A DNA stretch of 6,852 bases from Candidatus Nanohaloarchaea archaeon (GTDB lineage Archaea > EX4484-52 > GLR71): assembly GCA_030671745.1 (NCBI GenBank), contig DAOVHT010000055.1, positions 1-6,852 of the forward strand, in the 5' to 3' direction. The stretch's first letter is position 1. Each line of letters starts with the position of its first letter. This document shows, piece after piece, positions 1 through 4,888 of the stretch. Position numbers and translations under genes: made by a program. A model generated the notes under the pieces. The model was given only the letters and a program-made list of their open reading frames with translations, searched no databases and was not told the origin of the DNA.

Positions 1-1168
1 CCGACAGATAAATCAAAAGCTTACTGGAAAAACCGTTAGTCATAGGAAACCCGGAGAGTGCCGAAACACCGACTAAGGCCGAAACAAGAAGGGTAGGATT
101 ACCAAAACCTAACCCCCCCATCTTATCAAGATTACTTGTACTGAAATGCTTTACCACAACATATGCGACAACAAAAAGAAGAACGTCGATGATGGCAAGA
201 TTCACCATATGGTACACAGCCCCCGCATAACCTGAAAGACCGATACCCAAAAGCACATAACCGGTCTGTGATATTGCAGAATATGCAAGCAATTTCTTGA
301 GATCCTTTGTCTGGAGTGCAAGCACAGCACCCAAGACCATTGTCAAGGATGACAGAGCGATCAGCATCCCAGAAAGATTCAGATTACCCACAGTGACGAC
401 AAGCCTAAAGATAGTATAGAGCCCGATTACTGTACCGCTTGCCGTAAACATAAGCCCTAAAGAAAGAGGAGTATGTCTTATGACTGAAGGTTTCCATGCA
501 TGAAATGGTGCGATGGCCGCCTTGAACATGAAACCTGAAATAAGAAACCCGAAACCGATAATGGTTGCAGTGGTCGATGATAATGCAATTTTACTTGCAA
601 TGTCCGCCATGTTCAGAGTGCCCAAGGAACCATAGACAAAAACGATACCTAAAAGGATAAGTGACGTGCTGAAACTTCCCATGATAAGATATTTGATAGA
701 CGACGAGATCGCTTTCTTCCGCCCAGTATAGGACACAAGCGCATAAGACGCAATGCTCAATATCTCAAAGAACACAAAAAGATTGAATATGTCACCGGTC
801 ATGGCCGCACCTGAAAGCCCTAACAAGAGAAGCATAAAAAGCGCATAGAACTCCCTCTTATCCTCACGGATCTCAGTCCTACTTATAGCAAGCGATGCAA
901 CTGCAACAGAAATGATAAGTAACAATACTGTATAATTCAAGAGATCCACAGCGAAACTGATGCCTAACGGAGGTCTCCAACCCAACTGATAATATACAAT
1001 TATCTTATCAGATATAAGTCTGGGCAGATCAAGCAAAAGAAACATCACACTCAAAAGAACACCACCATAAGCAATAGACAGATGATAATGCCTATGCCTA
1101 CCACTAGTTATAGTTATAAGGAACACAGCCGCAAGCAAAACAGGTACAATTAAGTTCAGATATGCCAT
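1..1168 (-). CDS. mnhD: Mrp/Mbh antiporter subunit D (MnhD/MrpD, MbhH-like), 3' end cut by window edge
   Basis: An open frame of 389 codons begins at an ATG (1168-1166) and reaches base 2 without a stop. Family members are usually about 490-510 residues, so roughly the last quarter is missing. The protein is strongly hydrophobic and belongs to the proton-translocating NuoL/M/N-MrpA/D family, the ion-pumping subunit of the membrane complex. Visible landmarks are the TM5 glutamate in NLFVFFEILS (E135), the TM7 lysine in FMFKAAIAPFHAWKP (K216, with H223), the broken-helix region KDLKKLLAYSAISQTGY (289-304), and SGFPMTNGFSSK (372-383). E135 and K216 are the family's essential charged residues. 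The segment HMVNLAIIDVLLF (320-332) carries Asp at 328, where relatives as I recall them have Lys. It is the last gene of the visible operon and is separated from mnhC by 106 bases, unlike the tight spacing elsewhere. Family assignment is firm. Antiporter versus hydrogenase membership is open. Confidence 0.93.
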   Translation of the reverse strand, partial: MAYLNLIVPVLLAAVFLITITSGRHRHYHLSIAYGGVLLSVMFLLLDLPRLISDKIIVYYQLGWRPPLGISFAVDLLNYTVLLLIISVAVASLAISRTEIREDKREFYALFMLLLLGLSGAAMTGDIFNLFVFFEILSIASYALVSYTGRKKAISSSIKYLIMGSFSTSLILLGIVFVYGSLGTLNMADIASKIALSSTTATIIGFGFLISGFMFKAAIAPFHAWKPSVIRHTPLSLGLMFTASGTVIGLYTIFRLVVTVGNLNLSGMLIALSSLTMVLGAVLALQTKDLKKLLAYSAISQTGYVLLGIGLSGYAGAVYHMVNLAIIDVLLFVVAYVVVKHFSTSNLDKMGGLGFGNPTLLVSALVGVSALSGFPMTNGFSSKLLIYLS

Positions 1169-1187
1169 TCAAAAACACTTTTAACAG

Positions 1188-1222
1188 CTTCCACAAAAGG
1201 AAGATGATATATATTTAAATTT
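1188..1222 (-). promoter_or_regulatory. Candidate internal promoter and small hairpin before mnhD
   Basis: The only sizeable gap in the operon (1169-1274) holds an AT-only stretch reading ATTTAAATATAT on the minus strand (1220-1209). This suits an archaeal TATA box and would place a start site near 1190, about 20 bases before the mnhD ATG. Just downstream is a short inverted repeat, CTTCC/GGAAG with a 6-base loop (1188-1203). No strong Shine-Dalgarno site precedes mnhD. A separate mnhD promoter is inferred. AT-rich spacers make false TATA matches easy. Confidence 0.35.
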
Positions 1223-1274
1223 ATCAGGTCGGGTTAATATAATTATCCAGAGACATCGACTTAAATCCCATAAG

Positions 1275-1607
1275 TTAACCAGACGCCTCTAACGTCCCAG
1301 TCATCCTATGATTTTTTATGATCAATGCAAGCGCAAGCGCAGTCACTGAAAGTGAGATTACAATAGATGTCAATACGAGCGCCTGAGGTAATGGATCAAC
1401 CGCAGTCGATGAAAAATATGAAAGCCCCATCCCGCTAAGAAGTATAGGAGCAATACCTAAAGAACGATAACCTAGAGATATCAGCAGGAGATGTATACCT
1501 GTTGTAAAGACCCCAAGACCTATAACTTTTTTTATAAGATTTTCTTTAGAGATTATAGCATAAGTACCAAGGATCACAAAAGCTAGTGAAGCGATATAAG
1601 TCATCAT
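1275..1607 (-). CDS. mnhC: Mrp/Mbh antiporter subunit C (MnhC/MrpC, NuoK-like)
   Basis: This 110-residue membrane protein has three predicted helices (about 4-20, 28-47, 76-97), the NuoK/MrpC layout. The block VDPLPQALVLTSIVI (70-84) is diagnostic for MnhC. In Mrp and Mbh complexes this subunit sits beside MrpD and helps form the ion path at the junction with the rest of the membrane arm. An in-frame TTG lies upstream at 1616, but I chose the ATG at 1607. That ATG overlaps the mnhB stop as ATGA and lies 10 bases after an AAGGAGG site (1624-1618), whereas the TTG would be almost on top of the site. A second ATG follows at once (1604). Length is typical of the family. The gene is translationally coupled to mnhB. 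Confidence 0.93.
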   Translation of the reverse strand: MMTYIASLAFVILGTYAIISKENLIKKVIGLGVFTTGIHLLLISLGYRSLGIAPILLSGMGLSYFSSTAVDPLPQALVLTSIVISLSVTALALALIIKNHRMTGTLEASG

Positions 1608-2014
1608 TTTTTCCAAGCCTCCTTTTCAAGTGAATATATCATAAGGATTATTGCTGAAGAGACCATAAATGTCCCGGCCAGATTCATCATCATCGTAAAC
1701 CCGCCACTCCACAGATTGAATAATGTCTGACTTTCGATAAGCACCACCCTCATAGAATACCCCATCTTCCCAATTATGAGAATCATAAAAAACCCGGCAA
1801 CACTCTTTAGATCTATGAGTCCGTGTACAGTCAGTTTATGTTCCACATCCCTCTCATCAAAAGCTATCACTAGAAGAGCGAATGCAGAACCGATAATGGC
1901 ACCTGCCGCAAACCCCCCACCGGGAGTCAAGTGCCCATGGAGAGCTATATAAAACCCATATAAGATGATGAACGGGAAAATAATCTTTGTAACCTGCTTG
2001 ACAATCAAATCCAT
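1604..2014 (-). CDS. mnhB: Mrp/Mbh antiporter subunit B (MnhB/MrpB, MbhF-like)
   Basis: A 136-residue protein with four predicted membrane helices (about 10-26, 35-53, 68-84, 110-128). The motif GHLTPGGGFAAGAI (28-41) is the signature of the MnhB family. MnhB is a small structural subunit of the Mrp antiporter and of the matching antiporter half of archaeal membrane-bound hydrogenases. The frame can be extended two codons to a TTG at 2020. The ATG at 2014 is preferred because AAGTGAT (2026-2020) lies 5 bases upstream of it and overlaps the end of the preceding gene. The same AAGTGAT with 5-base spacing precedes the RNase J gene in this window. The gene overlaps mnhC by four bases and follows the MbhE-like gene by six. 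Confidence 0.93.
   Translation of the reverse strand: MDLIVKQVTKIIFPFIILYGFYIALHGHLTPGGGFAAGAIIGSAFALLVIAFDERDVEHKLTVHGLIDLKSVAGFFMILIIGKMGYSMRVVLIESQTLFNLWSGGFTMMMNLAGTFMVSSAIILMIYSLEKEAWKK
1618..1624 (-). promoter_or_regulatory. Shine-Dalgarno site that sets the mnhC start
   Basis: AAGGAGG on the minus strand lies inside the 3' end of mnhB, 10 bases from the ATG at 1607. It would leave only one base before the alternative TTG at 1616, so it favours the ATG. Confidence 0.75.
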
Positions 2015-2020
2015 ACTCAA

Positions 2021-2347
2021 TCACTTTTCCCTCCCAACATGACTCTTTTTCTTAGGTTTTATCCGCCTTGTAGCAAAAGCGACACCTATGGCTGCAGTAA
2101 AAAATACAATCTCCTCACCCATGGTATCGAAACCACGAAGATCCCAGACTATAGAATTTACAATGTTTGTAGACCCTGTAAGATTTGAACTTTCATAAAG
2201 ATACTGATCGGCCACACTACCATTTCCAATTACCCCAAAGACATGAAGCCCCTCCGCACTATAGAACAGCACGCAAGCAAAAATTACAAGCAACCCAACC
2301 ATGATCACTTTTTGATCATTCTGAGAAGCACTTATAACCCCTTTCAT
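2021..2347 (-). CDS. mbhE: MbhE-like subunit (detached C-terminal piece of MrpA)
   Basis: A 108-residue protein with one helix near the N-terminus (about 14-30), a polar extracytoplasmic loop, and a second helix (about 78-93), ending in a basic tail (KPKKKSHVGREK). The block TNIVNSIVWDLRGFDTMGE (60-78) matches the conserved T-N-x-V-x-x-I-x-x-D-x-R-G-x-D-T-x-G-E pattern at the C-terminus of bacterial MrpA and in archaeal MbhE. In bacteria this segment is fused to MrpA. Here it is a separate gene, as in Thermococcus-type mbh operons. Start is the ATG at 2347, which overlaps the upstream stop as ATGA and has AGAGGT 8 bases before it. It may be annotated elsewhere as an antiporter 'subunit B' because the region resembles MnhB. 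It presumably caps the interface between DUF4040 and MnhB. Confidence 0.88.
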   Translation of the reverse strand: MKGVISASQNDQKVIMVGLLVIFACVLFYSAEGLHVFGVIGNGSVADQYLYESSNLTGSTNIVNSIVWDLRGFDTMGEEIVFFTAAIGVAFATRRIKPKKKSHVGREK

Positions 2348-2577
2348 TTCTCAAACCTCTCAGTCTTATGTATAGTTATCAGAAACAGAAATGTGATAAG
2401 CCCCGCACACACGGCCGCCTGTGTCAGAGCGATATCAGGCGCTTTAAGGATAAAGAATATGGCAGCTATCACCAGATCAAGCCCCGCAAGGACTAACACC
2501 GAATGCACAAGATCTTTAAGCTCTATAGCTATCACTGCCAAAATCATACCCAACAGAAGCAGAATCTCAAGCAACAT
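2344..2577 (-). CDS. mbhD: DUF4040/MbhD-like subunit (detached middle piece of MrpA)
   Basis: A 77-residue, almost wholly hydrophobic protein with three predicted helices (about 2-19, 24-44, 51-69). The block KAPDIALTQAAVCAGL (45-60) is the signature of the DUF4040/MbhD family, related to NuoJ and to a segment near the C-terminus of MrpA. In structures of Mrp and Mbh complexes this unit helps form the proposed Na+ or H+ path. E19 and D22 at the end of helix 1 and D48 are the charged residues visible within or beside the membrane spans. Start is the ATG at 2577, with GAGGT 6 bases upstream. The gene follows mnhG by two bases and overlaps the MbhE-like gene by four. The NuoL-like remainder of MrpA is not encoded in this window. 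Confidence 0.9.
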   Translation of the reverse strand: MLLEILLLLGMILAVIAIELKDLVHSVLVLAGLDLVIAAIFFILKAPDIALTQAAVCAGLITFLFLITIHKTERFEK

Positions 2578-2579
2578 AA

Positions 2580-2915
2580 TCAGACCTCATTCCTTGATAT
2601 CTTACGGCCCAGGTCATCCTTGGAAAGATTATCAGGTTCAATGCCCATCCTGTGTGCAGCATTGACGATCACATGACTGCTGACCGGATTGGTCAATACA
2701 AAAAATATGACAATAAGCATTGCCTTGACAGAATACACAGTCCCAAAATTATGGATTGCAAGAGCAATCAACGCCAGCATGACACCACCGACACTGATCA
2801 TTGTCGCCGCATGCACCCTCGTATAGCAATCCTTGAACCTAAAAAGCCCGACTGCACCGATAAGCATTGAGACAGATGATACATAGAGCAATAATTCAGA
2901 TATTTCAGATATCAT
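2580..2915 (-). CDS. mnhG: Mrp/Mbh antiporter subunit G (MnhG/MrpG, MbhC-like)
   Basis: A 111-residue protein with three predicted helices (about 5-24, 38-56, 64-76). The blocks GLFRFKDCYTRVHAAT (23-38) and TNPVSSHVIVNAAHR (75-89) are typical of the MnhG/PhaG family, a small structural subunit of the Mrp complex. The frame opens earlier, at an ATG at 2939, but I place the start at 2915. There the ATG overlaps the mnhF stop as ATGA, and a perfect AGGAGGT lies 8 bases upstream. The longer start would add a polar stretch (MDKRRSRS) not expected for this family. The C-terminal 20 residues are polar and charged, somewhat longer than the helical core needs. Confidence 0.92.
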   Translation of the reverse strand: MISEISELLLYVSSVSMLIGAVGLFRFKDCYTRVHAATMISVGGVMLALIALAIHNFGTVYSVKAMLIVIFFVLTNPVSSHVIVNAAHRMGIEPDNLSKDDLGRKISRNEV

Positions 2916-3163
2916 TGACCGCGACCTCCTTTTATCCATTTTGAGACTGCCACAGTCCCGATGAAAAGAAGCAACGAAAATGTGAGCGCAATATCCAGAT
3001 ACATAGGTGCTGAATTCTCGATTGCCAGAAACACGAAAAAAAGTATCATTATCTGCCCCAATACATCAAGCGCAATCATACGATCCGCAAATGTAGGTCC
3101 TAATAGAAAACGGACAATGACCAAAATTGCAGCCACCAATATGATATACCACGCAAGAATCAT
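2912..3163 (-). CDS. mnhF: Mrp/Mbh antiporter subunit F (MnhF/MrpF, MbhB-like)
   Basis: An 83-residue protein with three predicted helices (about 3-20, 33-49, 56-74). The block GPTFADRMIALDVL (22-35) matches the G-P-x-x-x-D-R-x-x-A-x-D signature of MnhF, and YLDIALTFSLLLFIGTVA (55-72) matches its third helix with the conserved Asp (D57). MnhF packs with MnhE and MnhG in the Mrp complex and has been linked in other systems to cation and bile-salt resistance. The start is the ATG at 3163, joined to the mnhE stop as TGATG with GGGTGGT upstream. Length is normal. The four-base overlap with mnhG implies coupled translation. Confidence 0.92.
   Translation of the reverse strand: MILAWYIILVAAILVIVRFLLGPTFADRMIALDVLGQIMILFFVFLAIENSAPMYLDIALTFSLLLFIGTVAVSKWIKGGRGQ
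2924..2930 (-). promoter_or_regulatory. Shine-Dalgarno site that sets the mnhG start
   Basis: AGGAGGT on the minus strand sits within the last codons of mnhF, 8 bases before the ATG at 2915. It lies inside the longer alternative frame that starts at 2939, and so it argues against that start. Confidence 0.8.
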
Positions 3164-3648
3164 CAGTCAACCACCCTATGTCCATATTTTGTAAACAGAT
3201 AATTGATCTTGTCACCCTTCTCATAAGAAAGACAATGCACATAAAGACTCTTGCCGATCGATACTGAGACAGTACCAGGTGTCAATGTTATTGAATTAGC
3301 AAGAAGGACACGACCCAGATCAGAATTGAAATTTGAAGAAACCTTGACGATTGCAGGATGGATATTACCCGTAATTATAGCTTTAGAGACAGACAGATGA
3401 GACTTTATCTCAACAATAATAGATACAATAACATACACAACAAGATTAACTATCTTAAATGGATTGAAGATATGGTCCACAATCTTGAACTCTGTATATT
3501 TATGGATGAACACTGAAACGAAAAGAGACACAACAAAACCGAAAACAAGTTCCTGGACATCAAGACTATAAGTGAAAAGAATCCATGCCACATAAAGAAC
3601 GATGAATGTACCTATCTGCCTTAAAGACTGTCTCAAGAAACTGCGCAT
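3163..3648 (-). CDS. mnhE: Mrp/Mbh antiporter subunit E (MnhE/MrpE, MbhA-like), first gene of the operon
   Basis: A 161-residue protein with three predicted N-terminal helices (about 12-29, 32-50, 63-83) and a cytosolic C-terminal domain. The block LLANSITLTPGTVSVSI (115-131) is the hallmark of MnhE/MrpE. Length is typical (about 160). MnhE is a structural subunit of the Mrp antiporter and is equivalent to MbhA of archaeal membrane-bound hydrogenase. It is the first gene of the cluster, and in this window it begins 52 bases after a terminator-like hairpin and T-run on the same strand. The ATG at 3648 has no clear Shine-Dalgarno site, unlike most genes downstream. This would fit a short-leader or leaderless transcript starting just after the hairpin, or read-through from the upstream leader. 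Confidence 0.92.
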   Translation of the reverse strand: MRSFLRQSLRQIGTFIVLYVAWILFTYSLDVQELVFGFVVSLFVSVFIHKYTEFKIVDHIFNPFKIVNLVVYVIVSIIVEIKSHLSVSKAIITGNIHPAIVKVSSNFNSDLGRVLLANSITLTPGTVSVSIGKSLYVHCLSYEKGDKINYLFTKYGHRVVD

Positions 3649-3700
3649 ATGTAATTAATGTGCGAGCTTGATACATAAAGATATCTATTATTGAAGATTT

Positions 3701-3746
3701 AAAAAAAATAAAAAGCACTATTAGTCCGAAGCTAACATAGTGCTTT
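3701..3746 (-). terminator. Hairpin plus T-run, terminator-like, upstream of mnhE
   Basis: On the minus strand a perfect 9-bp stem AAAGCACTA/TAGTGCTTT (3746-3738 and 3720-3712) encloses a further TTAGC/GCTAA-like stem capped by a C-TTCG-G tetraloop, with small bulges. It is followed by TTTTTATTTTTTTT, down to 3701. The layout matches a bacterial-style intrinsic terminator. Archaeal termination usually needs only the T-run, so such a strong hairpin is notable. It ends 52 bases before the mnhE ATG. Confidence 0.65.
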
Positions 3747-3822
3747 CCCCTCTGTCCAAACCACAGAAACACCCGACCACAGCCGAATAAAGCAAACAAT
3801 TCCCAGACGATAACATCTGTAA
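3701..3822 (-). ncRNA. Candidate structured leader or small RNA upstream of mnhE
   Basis: This stretch is G- and U-rich on the minus strand within very AT-rich flanks and has no convincing coding content. Three local hairpins can be drawn. They are CAGATG/CGTCTG with loop TTAT (3804-3819), TTTCTGT/ACAGAGG with a 7-base loop (3749-3769, outer two pairs G-U), and the long terminator-like hairpin at 3712-3746. The bases TGCTTT (3794-3789) could pair with AAAGCA (3746-3741) in the left arm of the last hairpin, which gives a possible alternative fold. A TATA-like site at 3841-3850 would start a transcript right before the first hairpin. I recognise no known riboswitch or RNA family. It could be a cis-acting attenuator of the antiporter operon or an independent short RNA. 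Boundaries are approximate. Confidence 0.4.
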
Positions 3823-3840
3823 ACAACAATTATTTTACAT

Positions 3841-3850
3841 ACTATATATG
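3841..3850 (-). promoter_or_regulatory. Candidate TATA box for the mnhE leader
   Basis: CATATATAGT on the minus strand, within an AT-rich run, would by usual archaeal spacing direct initiation at about 3819-3822. That is exactly where the first hairpin of the candidate leader begins. A second AT-rich site (AAACTATATC, about 3878-3869) lies further upstream. Confidence 0.4.
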
Positions 3851-3923
3851 TATTTATGTTGTATAAGATATAGTTTAGAAAAATAAAAGAAAACCAAACA
3901 AAAACTAACAGATATCAGCAGAC

Positions 3924-3944
3924 AAAAAAACAAAAAAAACAAAG
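3924..3944 (-). terminator. T-run terminator after the Pro-rich gene
   Basis: Immediately after the stop codon the minus strand reads TTTG, eight Ts, G, seven Ts, G. Runs of Ts without a hairpin are the normal archaeal termination signal. It would separate this gene from the antiporter operon downstream. Confidence 0.6.
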
Positions 3945-3946
3945 AA

Positions 3947-4696
3947 TCAATAACTGAATCGTCTTGTCCTCTCTTCAATGACATTCAATTTCTCAATTAT
4001 AAGGTTAATCTGATCTTTAAGGCTTCTCAACTCAAGACTGATATCAAGCTTGCGCATACCGCTCATATCCTGTTGCTGGATCTCAGACACAGGTTTCGGT
4101 GGTTGCGGGTATTCAGGGACCCCAGCCATAGCCGCAGGAGACTGAATAGGAGACGATTGTGGTTGAGGTGGCATTGGTGCACCGGGCTGCGACATCGGTT
4201 GACTAGGTTGCGATATAGAGTTATCAAGACCAAAAGAAGGTGCGACTCCTTGTGCTGGCGCCTGTGAAGAAGGATATGCAGCTTGGGCCATAGCAGTCTG
4301 CTCAGAAGGATATGCATTCTGTGTAGGATTAGGATTAATGTTAGAATTAATTGTAGAATCAATACCACTTATATCCGACGTTACAGGATTAGAAGTCAAA
4401 GGATCAATTGGTGGCATAGGAGGTAACCCAGTATCCATAGGGGGAGTATCACGCACAATCTGATTTGGTGGATTGAGTGGTGTATTTGCATTTAAGTCAA
4501 GACCACCAGAATAATCAGCATTTGCACTGGCTTCTAAGACTTTAGATGATTTTGATATATCTGCAGTAGGATCTGATTTCAGTATATCATCAATGCCTGC
4601 ATCCATTGAAGGTGATGATATATCCGAAGATTTACTTGCTGCTTTTGAAGGAATATGCCCTTGAACAGTATCTTTTAACTTAGAAAATATATCCAT
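3947..4696 (-). CDS. Pro/Ser/Gln-rich disordered protein with C-terminal coiled coil, function unknown
   Basis: A 249-residue protein with no enzymatic domain that I recognise. Residues 1-20 (MDIFSKLKDTVQGHIPSK) could form a short amphipathic helix. Residues 20-205 are low-complexity, with blocks rich in Asp/Ser, then Asn/Pro, then Pro/Gln/Met, including the repeat AYPSEQ/AYPSSQ. The last 40 residues (about 209-246) show a heptad-like pattern, LDISLELRSLKDQINLIIEKLNVIEER, typical of a coiled coil for self-association or docking. There is no signal peptide or membrane helix. Start is the ATG at 4696, with only a weak GTGAG upstream. Shadow frames on the opposite strand arise from the repetitive codons. 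The gene is monocistronic, divergent from the nucleotidyltransferase gene, and bounded by a T-run. Proteins with this look are common in DPANN archaea. I infer a scaffold or surface/secretion accessory role at most. Confidence 0.8.
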   Translation of the reverse strand: MDIFSKLKDTVQGHIPSKAASKSSDISSPSMDAGIDDILKSDPTADISKSSKVLEASANADYSGGLDLNANTPLNPPNQIVRDTPPMDTGLPPMPPIDPLTSNPVTSDISGIDSTINSNINPNPTQNAYPSEQTAMAQAAYPSSQAPAQGVAPSFGLDNSISQPSQPMSQPGAPMPPQPQSSPIQSPAAMAGVPEYPQPPKPVSEIQQQDMSGMRKLDISLELRSLKDQINLIIEKLNVIEERTRRFSY

Positions 4697-4724
4697 AATA
4701 TCTCACACAAAATATAATTATAAC

Positions 4725-4751
4725 AAATATTAACAATATCGATTAATATTT
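4725..4751. repeat. Perfect 9-bp inverted repeat in the divergent promoter region
   Basis: AAATATTAA (4725-4733) and TTAATATTT (4743-4751) are exact reverse complements separated by 9 bases. The repeat straddles the likely start site of the Pro-rich gene (about 4735), so it could be an operator or a 5'-leader hairpin. It consists only of A and T in an AT-rich region, so chance is a real possibility. Confidence 0.4.
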
Positions 4752-4755
4752 CATT

Positions 4756-4768
4756 GATTATAAATTTA
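4756..4768 (-). promoter_or_regulatory. Candidate TATA box for the Pro-rich gene
   Basis: The minus strand reads TAAATTTATAATC. A TATA-binding site centred near 4761 would start transcription near 4735, giving a leader of about 40 bases before the ATG at 4696. The whole 4697-4888 spacer is AT-rich, so the exact box is uncertain. Confidence 0.4.
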
Positions 4769-4831
4769 TTATTGATAATATAAATAGATACCGATTAAAA
4801 CAAACAAAACTTAACCATAAGCCTCCCACAT

Positions 4832-4845
4832 AAAGATATATATAA
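4832..4845 (+). promoter_or_regulatory. Candidate TATA box for the nucleotidyltransferase gene
   Basis: AAAGATATATATAA would place the start near 4866. The short leader would include AAGGTG (4878-4883), a Shine-Dalgarno-like site 5 bases before the ATG at 4889. Together with the minus-strand box, it makes 4697-4888 a divergent promoter region. I see no gene in that spacer. Confidence 0.5.
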
Positions 4846-4888
4846 CTGATAAACATATTTTAACCATAGAGTATTACAAGGTGTTCTT

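Noticed and set aside
2243..3194. Plus-strand open frames opposite the antiporter genes (2243-2665, 2652-2870, 2961-3194)
   Set aside because: They are antisense to genes with clear family motifs, lack recognisable domains and have unlikely compositions (rich in His, Arg, Ser, Cys).
3712..3822. tRNA, RNase P RNA, SRP RNA or box C/D RNA in the mnhE upstream region
   Set aside because: There is no T-loop GTTCRANNC, no RUGAUGA/CUGA boxes, and no recognisable RNase P or SRP core. Fragments such as GAGGGGAAAG are too short to count.
3566..3829. Minus-strand open frame of 87 codons across the mnhE leader, with hydrophobic content
   Set aside because: It starts with TTG, overlaps mnhE by over 80 bases in another frame, and covers the hairpin and T-run. 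The hydrophobicity follows from the T-rich DNA.
4268..4316. 13-bp direct repeat (4268-4280 and 4304-4316) as a mobile or CRISPR-like repeat
   Set aside because: It lies in frame within the Pro-rich gene and encodes the repeated AYPS motif. There are only two copies and no array.
4063..4368. Alternative frames on both strands inside the Pro-rich gene
   Set aside because: They are Leu/Arg/His-rich products of reading repetitive Pro/Gln/Ser codons out of frame. The chosen frame has a sensible start, a coiled coil and a T-run after its stop.
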